Position numbers and translations under genes: made by a program | Part shown: in pieces, positions 12,701 through 24,700 of the stretch | Numbering within the stretch: position 1 is the first letter of the stretch | Layout of the letters: every line of letters begins with the position of its first letter | Source: Dermatophagoides farinae | Lineage: Eukaryota > Arthropoda > Arachnida > Sarcoptiformes > Pyroglyphidae | DNA: 64,000 nt | Reading direction: 5' to 3' | Assembly: GCF_024713945.1 (NCBI RefSeq) | Contig: NC_134683.1 | Span: 3,969,501 to 4,033,500, forward strand | The notes under the pieces: model-generated | Database searches by the model: none | Told to the model about the DNA's origin: nothing | What the model saw: only the letters and a program-made list of their open reading frames with translations

Positions 12701-15700
12701 GATTTCAATTTGTTCAATAAATTGTTCAATTATTTCGGTGATATCATCATCAGGTTTTTCAATTGGTTTTTCTGGTTTAATTTCTTCAATCACTGAATCT
12801 TCATCTTTCTTTTCTTTTTTAATCTTTTTGATTACTTTTTTCTTTTCTTTGGTTATTTCAATTTTTTCTTCAACGATTGGCTTTGTTTGTTCATTATCAA
12901 TTGATTGTTCTTCAGGCTTTTCTTCATTTTTCAATGTTTCAATGATATCTTCTTTAAGCGGTTCAGCAATTTCATCGCTAACAACATCTGGTTTAGATTT
13001 TCGACGAATAATCTTCTTTATTTTTTTAGGTTTGTCTTCTTCTGGTTCGTGTTTTTCCTCCATTGGCTTGATTTCCTCTTCAATTGGTAATTTTTCTTCA
13101 GAAGGCAATTCTTCTTTTTCATCAGGTTGTTTTGGTTTCTTTGTTTTTCGTTTTACAACTTTCCTTTCACCTTCTGGTGTTATTTCAATTTCTTCAATTG
13201 TTTCGATGATACTACTTTCTTCTAGAATCTCTGATGGTTCGACCATATGTTCTGTTATTTCGGGTAATGGATGAAATTCTGGTTCTTCAGGTTTCTCTTC
13301 AATTTCAGGTTGAAGTTCAGTTGTCACTTCATCTGGTTTCTTTTCTTTTTTGATTTTCTTCACAATTTTCTTTTTGTCCACTTTCAACTCTTCAATTGTT
13401 TTATCTGGCATTTCGGGTTGATCGATTTTTTCCTCCTTCTGTGGTTCGGGCTGAAATTTCTCATCTGGTTTACTAATATCTTCAATCGGTTTTGATTCTT
13501 CGGGTTTTTCTTCTTTGGGTTTCTTGACTTTTTTAATTTTCTTGATCACTTTCTTTTCACCTTCAAGTGTCTCTTCAATTGTTTCAACGATTTCCGTCAT
13601 GTCAATAATTTCTGGTTCACTAATGGGTTTTTCTATTATTTCTTCAGAAATTGGCTTCGCTTCTACAATTTCAGGTTTCGATTCTTCTTCCACAGTTTTT
13701 TCATCTTTTGTTTTCTTTGTCTTCTTGAACTTTTTGACAATTTTCTTTTCGCCTTCAGGTGTCATTTCGATTGTCTCGATTACTTCGGTTGTTTCAATCA
13801 TTTCTGATTCTTTTGGTTGTTCAATTATTTCTTCTGTAAATGTTTTTTCTTCTTCGGTTGGTTTCGTATCTTTGATTTCTGGTTTCATTTCTTCTGGTTT
13901 TTCCTCTTTTGATTTCTTTGTCTTCTTTAACTTTTTGACAATTTTCTTTTCGCCTTTAGGTGTCATTTCGATTGTCTCGATTACTTCGGTTGTTTCAATC
14001 AATTCCTTTTCTTCAGGTTGTTCAGTTGTTTTTTCCTGAATCGGTTTCTCTTCTTCAGTTGGTTTCGTATCTTTGATTTCTGGTTTTATTTCTTCTGGTT
14101 TTTCCTCTTTTGGTTTCTTTGTCTTCTTGATCTTTTTGACAATTTTCTTCTCACCATCTAGTGTCATTTCGATTGTCTCGATTACTTCGGTTGTTTCAAT
14201 CAATTCTCTTTCTTCAGGTTGTTCAGTTGTTTCTTCCTGAATCGGTTTCTCTTCTTCAGTTGGTTTCGTATCTTTGATTTCTGGTTTCATTTCTTCTGGT
14301 TTTTCCTCTTTTGGTTTCTTTGTCTTTTTGATCTTTTTCATAATTTTCTTTTCGCCTTCAGGTGTCATTTCGATTGTTTCCATAATTTCTTCCGGTTTTT
14401 CTTCATCATCTTTGAGCAATTCAATGATTTCTTCGAATATTTCGGTTTTAATTTCTTCAGTAACTTCTTTATCGCTTATTTCTGGAACTTCATTGATCGA
14501 TTCTTTCAGTTTTGGTTTCTTTAATATTTTCTTTTTTGTTTCTGTATCGATTGTCGATTCAGTTTCTGGACGAATGTCCTCTTCGGGGGATTTTTTATCC
14601 ATTGGTTGTTGTTGATCGGGTTTGAAACTTACTTTTTCTTCTGTGATTTTCGGTTTCTTGACTTTTTTGATCTTTTTAACAATTTTCTTTTCACCTTCAG
14701 GTGTCATTTCGACTGTTTCGATAACTTCGGTTGTCTCAATCATCTCTTTTCCTTCAGGTTGTTCAGTAATTTCTTCTGGTTTAGGTTTCTCTTCTTCAGT
14801 TGGCTTTTCAAAATCGATTTTTGGTTTCGATTCTTCATCAAGTGGTTGTTCTTTTGGTTTTATTTTCTTGATCTTTTTGACAATTTTCTTTCCATCATCG
14901 ATTGTCTCTTCAATCGTTTCGATCAATTCTGGCTCACTAGGATGATCAGTAATTTCTTCTTGGGGTGGTTTTTCATCTTCGGTTGTTTTTATTTCATCAG
15001 TACCGGGTTTAATCTCTTCTGGCTTTTCTGATTTCGGTTTTTTGACTTTTTTAATCTTTTTGACAATCTTTTTATCACCATCAGGTGTTTCCTCAATGGT
15101 TTCGATAACTTCGGTGGTTTCAATCATTTCTGTTTCTTTTGGTTGTTCAGTGATTTCTTCAGAAATTGTTTTCTGTTCTTCTGTTGTTTCTTTAGTTTCG
15201 ATTTGAGATTCCGATTCTTCTTCAACAGGCTTTTCTTCCTTTGGTCTCTTTACTTTTTTGATTTTTTTGGCAATCTTTTTATCACCATCAGGTGTTTCCT
15301 CAATGGTTTCGATAACTTCGGTGGTTTGAATCATTTCTGTTTCTTTTGGTTGTTCAGTGATTTCTTCAGAAATTGGTTTTTCATAATCGATTTCTGGTTT
15401 TGATTCTTCATCAAGTGGTTGTTCTTTCGATTTTTTTATTTTCTTGATCTTTTTGACAATCTTTTTATCACCTTCAGGTGTCATTTCGATTGTTTCGATG
15501 GTTTCGATTAATTCTGGCTCTCTAGGCTGATCAGTAATTTCTTGAGTTGGTTTTTCTTCTGTTGTTTTTATTTCATCAGTACCAGGTTTAATCTCTTCTG
15601 GCTTTTCAGATTTCGGTTTTTTGACTTTTTTAATCTTTTTGACAACTTTCTTTTCGCCTTCAGGTGACATTTCGATTGTCTCGGTTACTTCGGTTGCTTC

Positions 15701-18700
15701 AATCAATTCTCTTTCTTCAGGTTGTTTAGTTGTATCTTCCTGGATCGGTTTTTCTTCTTCAGTTGGTTTTGTATCTTTGATCTCTGGTTTAGATTCTTCA
15801 TCAAGTGGTAGTTCTTTCGGTTTCTTTGTCTTCTTGATCTTTTTAACAATTTTCTTTTCGCCTTCAGGTGTCATTTCGATTGTCTCGGTTACTTCAGTTG
15901 TTTCAATCATTTCTGATTTTTTTGGTTGTTCAATTATTTCTTCTGGAATTGTTTTTTCTTCTTCGGTTGATTTCTTTACTTTTTTGATCTTTTTTATTAC
16001 TTTTTGTTCACCTTCGGGTGTTGCTTCGATTTTTTCAATAATTTCTTCTGGTTTTTCTTCATCATCGTTGGTCAATTCAATGATTTCTTCGAAGACTTCA
16101 GTTTTGATTTCTTCAGTCACTTCTTTATCGCTTGTCTCTGGAATTTCGGTTATGAATTCTTTTCGTTTTGGCTTCTTCAATATTTTCTTTTTTGTTTTTG
16201 TGTCGATTCTCGATTCATCTTCTGGACAAATCTCTTCTTCATGAACTTCTTCCGTGAGTGGTTCATCAGATGGTTTTAGACTAATTGTTTCTTCTGTTAC
16301 TTTTGGTTTTTTCACCTTCTTTATCTTTTTGACAACTTTTTTGTCCCCTTCGGGTGTTTCCTCAATCGTCTCGATAACTTCGATCGTTTCAATCATTTCT
16401 GTTTCTTTTGGTTGTTCAATGATTTCTTCAGAAATTGGCTTCACTTCTTCAGCTGGTTTTTTATCTTCAATTTCTGTTATTATTTCATCTGACTTTTCAT
16501 CTTTTGGTTTTTTTACTTTCTTAATTTTTTTGATCACTTTTTTACCTCCATCAGGTGTTTCTTCAATTTTTTCAATGACTTCAGTTGTTTCAATCAATTC
16601 TTGTTCTTGTGGCAGCAGTTCAATAATTTCTACAGATTTCGGTTTCTCTTCAGTTGTTTCAATCTCTTCAATGGATTCGATAATTTCTTCTGGTTTATCT
16701 TTTTCTTCAACTGGTCTCTCATCTGTTGGTTTTGTAGCTTCTGTTTTCTTAGTCTTTTTCACTTTTTTAACAAGTTTTTTCTTGCCTTCTGGAGTTTCAA
16801 TTTCTTGGATCGTTTCAATGATTTCTGTTGTTTCAGTTTGATCGGTTTCTGTCGGTTGTTCCGACATTTCTTCTTTTTCTGGTTTAGACTCATCTTCTTT
16901 AGGTTTTTTATCCTTTTTGATTTTACGGATGACTTTTTCAGGTTTATCTTCTGAATCCAAAATTACCTGATCATCTGGTTTTTCTTCATATTTAATCGAT
17001 TCAATAGATTCTGGTTTCTTGATTTGTTTAATTTTATGCACTTTTTTCTTTTTGCCCTGAACAATCTCGATTATTGCAATGGTTTCGACAACTTCATAGA
17101 TTTCAACCATTTCAATCACTTCTGTCGGTTGTTTTTCCTCCAATTCTTGTTGGATAGGTTTCTTTGGTTTTTTAACTTTTTTCAAAATTTTTCTTTTACT
17201 TTTTTCGGGTTGCTCTGCTTCTTCTTCTTCTTCTTCTTCTTCAGTGAAAATCTCGGTTTCATCGATCATCTTTTTCTTGATTTTTTTGATTTTCTTAACA
17301 ATCTTTTTCCCACCATCTGATGTTTCGATTTCATCGACAATTTCTTCCACTTCTATTTCGTCAATAGTTTCATCAATTTTTTCCATTTGTTCTTCTGATC
17401 GTTGTTGTTCAGATTCATCGATTAATTTTTTTGGTTTTTTTGTTTTTCGTAAAACTTTTTCCGGTCTACCATTTATCAAATTGGTAATGATTTTATCATC
17501 CGGTTTCTCCACATAATCCATTGGTTTTTTATCACTAGGTTTTCTTATCTTTTTCACTTTATAAGTCTTTTTCTTTGGTTGTTCATCAAAGATTTCAATT
17601 TCTTCCACCATTTCAATCACTTCGTAAATTTCAATGATTTCAACAAATTCTTGCTGTTCCAACATTAGTTCTTCAGTAATTTCTTTCGGTTCAGTAACTT
17701 TTTCTTCAATTTCATCATGTTTTCTCGTTTCTAATTCTGGTTGTATTGATTCCGATTCGATTGGTTTTTCTTCATCTTCTGATTTTTTATCTTTTTTACG
17801 TATCAATTTCTTTTTCTGTTTTGTTATTTCTAATTGTTCTTGAGTCACTGTTGTTTCAACTTTTGATTCTTCGGTTGGTTGTTCCTTTTTGGATTCGATT
17901 TCCTCCTCTTCAGTAAGTTTTTCTTCAATTGTTTCGACTAAATCAATTGTTTCGAAAATTTCCGATGGTTCGACCATATGTTCTGTTATTTCGGGTAATG
18001 GATGAAATTCTGGTTCTTCAGTTTTCTCTTCAATTTCAGGTTGAAGTTCAGTTGTCACTTCATCAGGTTTCTTTTCCTTTTTGATCTTCTTGACAATTTT
18101 CTTTTTGCTCATTTTGATTTCTTCAATGATTTTATCGGGCATCTCAGGTTGAGTTTTATCTTCAGGTTTGATCACATCTTTTTGTTCATCTAGTGGTACA
18201 GTGATTTCCTCAGACATAGGCTTCTCTTCTTCAGTTTGTTTCATATCCTCGATTTCTGGTTTGATTTCTTCTGACTTTTTTGTTTTAGGCTTTTTGATCT
18301 TTTTGACGTTTTTTTTGTCACCTTCATGTGTCGTTTCAATTGTTTCTGGTTTTTGTTCCTCATCTTTGGGCAATTCAATTATTTCCTCAAAGACTTCAGT
18401 CTGGATTTCTTCAATCACTTCTTTATCGCTTGTTTCTGGAATTTCGGTGATTGATTCTTTTCGTTTTGGTTTCTTCAATATTTTCTTTTTTGTTACTGTA
18501 TCAATTTTCGATTCATCTAATGGATGAATCTCTTCTTTAAGAGATTCTTCCATGATTGGTTCATCAGATGGTTTCAAGCTGATTGTTTCTTCTGTCACTT
18601 TTGGTTTCTTGACTTTTTTGATCTTTTTGACAATTTTCCTTCCATCATCGATTGTCTCTTCAATCGTTTCGATCAATTCTGGTTCACTAGGATGATCAGT

Positions 18701-21700
18701 AATTTCTTCTTGGGTTGGTTTTTCATCTTCGGTTGTTTTTATTTCATCAGTTCCTGACTTAACCTCTTCTGGCTTTTCTGCCTTAGGTTTCTTGACTTTT
18801 TTGATCTTTTTGACAATCTTTTTATCACCATCAGGTGTTTCCTCAATGGTTTCGATAACCTCAGTTGTTTCAATCATTTCGGATTCAATAGGCTGTTCAG
18901 TAATCTCTTCGATAATCGGTTTCTCTTCCTCTATTGGTTTTTCTGGTTTCGATTCTTCATCAAGTGGTTGTTCTTTTGGTTTCTTTGTCTTCTTGATCTT
19001 TTTGACAATTTTCTTTTCGCCTTCAGGTGTCATTTCAATTGTCTCGATTACTTCGGTTGTTTCAATCAATTCCCTTTCTTCAGGTTGTTCAGTCGTTTTT
19101 TCCTGAATCGGTTTCTCTTCTTCAGTTGGTTTCGTATCTTTGATTTCTGGTTTAATTTCTTCTGGTTTTTCCTCTTTTGGTTTCTTTGTCTTCTTGATCT
19201 TTTTGACAACTTTTTTATCACCTTCAGGTGTCATTTCGATTGTTTCAATAATTTCTTCTGGTTTTTGCTCATCGTCTTTGGGCAATTCAATGATTTCTTC
19301 AAAGACTTCTGTTTTGATTTCTTCAATCACTTCTTTATCGCTTATTTCTGGAATTTCGATAATCGATTCTTTTCGTTTTGGTTTTTTCAATATTTTCTTT
19401 TTTGTTTCTGTATCGATTGTCAATTCAGATTCAGCTTCTGGACGAATCTCTTCTTCAGGAACTTTTATGATTGGTTCATCAGATGGTTTCAAGCTGATTG
19501 TTTCTTCAGTTGTTACTTTTGGTTTTTTCACTTTTTTTATCTTTTTGACAACTTTTTTGTCGCCTTCGGGTGTTTCCTCAATTGTCTCAATAACTTCGAT
19601 CGTTTCAATCATTTCTGTTTCTTCAGGTTGTTCAGCGATTTCTTCAGACATCGGTTTTTCTTTTTCTATATTTAATTCGTAATCACTCTCTAGTTGTTTG
19701 TTTTCTTCAGGTTTTTTGATCTTTTTAATTCTTTTCACAACCTTCTTTTTACCCTCTGGTGTAATCACTTCTTCTTTTTGTTCTTGAACAATAAATTCAT
19801 CTTGTTTAGATTGTTCAGATTCTATGGATTCTGATTTCGTTTTTCGAAGAATTAATTTTTTCGGTTTATTTATTGTTAAATCTTCGCCTTCAGTTTTATC
19901 TTCATTATCATAATCATCTGGTAGATCGATTATTTCTTCAAAAATTTCTGTCATAACATCTTCATCAATTTCTTTTGCAGAAAATTCTTCATAAATTTCT
20001 TGTGGTTGTTCTTTTCTTTTTGATTTCGTTTGAATTTTCTTTCTACTTTCTGTGATGAATTCCTGTTCAGGTTTTATAACCGATTCGGTTAATTCTTCAT
20101 CCGATTCTTCAAACGGCACGATTGGTTTTCCTTCTGGTTTCATATGAACCGTTTCTTCGGCCATTAATTTTGGCTCATCAAACTGGTCAAGATTTACCGG
20201 TTGTTGATCTTTTCGTTTTTTAACTTTTTTCACGATTTTCTTCTTATCATCGTAAGACGTTTCAGTTATCACTTCTTCAACGACATCAGATACTTCGATG
20301 AATTCAATTTTTTCACTTGGTTGTTGATCAGTTATTTCTTCTTCAGGTTTTTTGTCCGATTCTGGTTTGATTTTTTCTTCTATTTCATCAGCTGGTTTTT
20401 TTGCCATCTTCACTATAAGTTTCTTTTTATCTTTTATAATTTTAATTTCTTCAGGTTTTGTGATTTCTTTGATCACCGTTTGTGGTTTACCAGTTTCATC
20501 GGACAAGATGTGTTCATCCGGTTTTTTCTCATATTCTTCAGGTAACTTTTCTTCTGGTTTCTTTATTTTCTTCACTTTTTTAATGAATTTCTTATTCCCT
20601 TCTGGAGATTCGGTCATTTCTTCAACAACCTCCACTACATCTGCCACTTCAACGAATTCAGATGGCTTTTCAGGCATTTCTTCAGATTTTTCATCGGGTT
20701 TTTTCATTTTTCGAATGATTTTCTTTGGTTTTTTCGTTTCATCCACGACTACCAAGTCGCCAGGTTGCTCTTTGTATTCTTCTGGTTTCTTAGCTTTTGG
20801 TTTTTTCACCAATTTGATTTTATGTAAGGTTTTTTGGCCACCTTCAGGTGTTGCTTCAATCTCCTCGATTGTTTCAACAACCTCGGATACTTCGATGAAT
20901 TCTTTCATCTCAATTTCGGTTTTTTCTTCTGTAGTTTCCTCTGGTTTCTTTTCTGGTCTGTCTTCCTGGGTTGGTTTGAAACTAATTTCAGGCTTAGTTT
21001 CTTCAATAACTTCATCCGGTTTTTTCGGCTTCTTCAAGACAATCTTTTTCTTGTCTTTTGTTAAATCAATCGTCTCTTCAGAAACTACATCACCCGGTTT
21101 TGTGATTTCTTTGATCACCTTTTGTGGTTTACCAGTGTCATCAGATAAAATATGTTCATCTGGCTTCTTTTCATATTCTTCTGGTAACTTTTTTTCTGGT
21201 TTCTTTATTTTCTTCACTTTTTTGATGATTTTCTTTTTGCCTTCTGGTGTCTCGGTAATTTCTTCGACAACCTCGACCACATCAGCCATTTCAACGAATT
21301 CAGTTGGCTTTTCAGACGTTTCTTCAGGCTCAGGTTCTTCTGGTTTTCTAATTTTTCGAATTATCTTCTTAGGCTTTTTCGTTTCGTCTACCACAACATG
21401 ATCGCCTGGTTGTTCTTTGTATTCCTCTGGTTTTTTGGCTTTTGGTTTTTTCACCAATTTGATTTTGTGTACAGATTTCTTGTCGCCATCAGGTGTTTCC
21501 TCAATTTCTTCGATTGTTTCCACAACCTCGGAAACCTCAACAAATTCTTTCATCTCGATTTCAGTTTTTTCTTCGGTCGATTCTTGTCGTTTCTTGTCTT
21601 GTTTTTCTTCTATAGTTGGTTTGAAACTTATTTCGGGTGTCGTTTCTTCAGCCACATCATCGGGCTTTTTCTTCAAGACAATTTTCTTTTTATCTTTGAT

Positions 21701-24700
21701 TTCAATTTCTTCTTTTGATCCTACAATATCTTCTGGCTTTTCTTCTTTAGGTTTTTCATCAGTTATTGAGACAACAACATCAATTTCTTCAAGAATTTCC
21801 TTCAATTCAATTTGATGTTCAGTTAATTCAGGTTTTTCTTCGACTTTTGATTGAATTTCACTAACTTCTTCGTCTGGTTTCTTTTCTTTTTTGATTTTAC
21901 GAACAATTTTCTTTCGTGGTTTGCCAAGTTTTTCCCGTAGAACATCTTCAAATTCATCCATTTCTTCTGTCAGTGATTTCAATTGTTCAACATCATCTTT
22001 AAGTTTTTCCATTTTGTCATGTTCCGTTGGTATTTGTAATTGTTTCAGCATTTCCTGAATTTCCGATTTAATCGTTTCTTCTTTTTGTTTTTCATCGGTA
22101 ATTTCTTTTTCAAATGTTTTTGTTATTTCTTCAATTAATGTTTCAATACGTTCATGTAATTCATGTTCGGGTTTTTTATCTTCTGGTTTTTTGATCTTTC
22201 GGATTATTTTCTTTGGTTTACCAGTTTCATCTACAACCAAGTGTTCATCTGGTTTCTTTTCATAATCTTCTGGCTTTTTATCTTCAGGTTTTTTCACTTT
22301 TTTGATTTTTCTTACAATTTTCTTCTTGCCTTCAGGTGTTTCAATAATTTCTTCGGTTGTCTCCACAACATCGGAAACTTCGATGAATTCGGTCATTGGA
22401 ATTGTTTCTTCTGTTATTTGCTCTGGTCTTTTGGATTTGCGTATGATTTTCTTTGGTTTTTTGGTTTCGTCCACCACAATATGATCACCAGGTTGTTCTT
22501 TGTATTCTTCTGGTTTCTTTTCTTTTGGTTTTTTAACCAATTTGATTTTGTGTATGGTTTTCTTGTCACCATCAGGAGTTTCTTCAATCTCCTCGATTGT
22601 TTCAACAACCTCGGATACTTCGATGAATTCTTTCATCTCAATTTCGGTTTTTTCTTCTCTAGTTTCTTCTGGTTTCTTTTCTGGCATTTTTTCTTCAATT
22701 GGTTTGAAACTGATTTCTGGTGTCGTTTCTTCAGCCACATCATCGGGTTTCTTTTGTTTCTTTAAGACAATCTTTTTCTTATCTTTGGTTAAATCAATCG
22801 TCTCTTCAGAAATTACATCACCAGGTTTTGTGATTTCTTTGATCACCTTTTGTGGTTTACCAGTGTCATCAGATAAGATATGTTCATCGGGTTTCTTTTC
22901 ATATTCTTCTGGTAACTTTTCTTCTGGTTTCTTTATTTTCTTCACCTTTTTGATGATTTTCTTTCTGCCTTCTAGCGTTTCGGTAATTTCTTCAACAACC
23001 TCCACTACATCTGCCACTTCAACGAATTCAGATGGCTTTTCAGGCATTTCTTCAGATTTTTCATCGGGTTTTTTCACTTTTCGAATGATTTTCTTTGGTT
23101 TTTTCGTTTCATCCACGACTACCAAGTCGCCAGGTTGCTCTTTGTATTCTTCTGGTTTCTTAGCTTTTGGTTTTTTCACCAATTTGATTTTATGTAAGGT
23201 TTTGTCGCCATCAGGTGTTTCTTCAATCTCCTCGATCGTTTCAACAACTTCGGATACTTCGATGAATTCTTTCATCTCAATTTCGGTTTTTTCTTCTGTA
23301 GTTTCCTCTGGTTTCTTTTTTGGTATTTTTTCTTCAATTGGTTTGAAACTGATTTCTGGTGTCGTTTCTTTAGCCACATCATCGGGTTTCTTTTGTTTCT
23401 TCAAGACAATCTTTTTCTTATCTTTGGTTAAATCAATCGTCTCTTCAGAAATTACATCACCCGGTTTTGTGATTTCTTTGATCACTTTTTGTGGTTTTCC
23501 GGTATCATCGGACAATATGTGTTCGTCTGGTCTTTTCTCGTATTCTTCTGGCAACTTTTCTTCTGGTTTTTTTATTTTCTTCACCTTTTTGATGATTTTC
23601 TTATTGCCTTCTGGAGTTTCGGTGATTTCTTCAACTACCTCGACCACATCAGCCATTTCAACGAATTCAGTTGGCTTTTCAGACGTTTCTTCAGGCTCAG
23701 GTTCTTCTGGTTTTCTAATTTTTCGAATGATTTTCTTTGGTTTTTTCGTTTCGTCTACCACAACATGATCGCCTGGTTGTTCTTTGTATTCTTCTGGTTT
23801 CTTAGCTTTTGGTTTCTTTACCTTCTTTATTTTATGAACAATTTTCTTATCGCCTTCAGGTGATTCTTCAATCTCTTCAATTGTTTCCACAACCTCTGAA
23901 ACTTCAACAAATTCTTTCATCTCAATTTCAGTTTGTTCTTCAGTCGTTTTCTCTGGCTTTTCTTCTATAGTTGTTGGTTGAAAACTAATTTCTGGTTTAG
24001 TTTCTTCAATAACATCATCTGTTGTCTTTTTCTGTTTTTTCCGAACAATTTTTTTCTTGTCTTTGACTTCAATTTCATCGATTGTTTGGATAACTTCTGA
24101 AGTTTCTATCAATTCACTTATTTCATGTTTACTTTCTTCAGTTATTTCTTCATCTGACATTTTTTGTTTTTTCAAGACAATTTTCTTTTTGTCTTTTGTC
24201 AGATCAATTTTCTCTTCAACCAGTACATCTTCAGTTTTTTCCGGTGTTTTAATCTTTCGGATAATTTTCTTTGGTTTACCCGTTTTATCTACAACCACAT
24301 GTTCATCGGGTTTTTTCTCATATTCTTCTGGTAACTTTTCTTCTGGTTTCTTTATTTTTTTCGCCTTTTTGATCATTTTCTTTCTGCCTTCTGGTGTTTC
24401 GGTAATTTCTTCTACCACTTCAACCACATCGGCCAATTCGACAAATTCGCATGGCTTTGATTCAGTCACTTTTTCTTGTTTGACGATTTTACGTATGATT
24501 TTCTTTGGTTTTTTTGTCTCATCGACGATGATATGATCATCAGGATGTTCTTTATAGTCTACGGGTTTCTTTTCTTCTGGTTTTTTCACCAATTTGATTT
24601 TATGAACAGTTTTTTTGCCACCTTCAGGTGTTTTTTCAATCTCTTCGATAGTTTCAACAACCTCGGAAACTTCAACGAATTCACTAGGTTCCATCTCAGT

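Noticed and set aside
20352-21401. Long plus-strand open frame of Ser/Phe/Ile-rich sequence, and similar ones at 22500-23768, 26731-27798 and 4776-5579
   Set aside because: They are exact antisense shadows of the Lys/Glu repeats: GAA and AAA read backwards give TTC and TTT. They share the repeat period and have no independent domains or start context.
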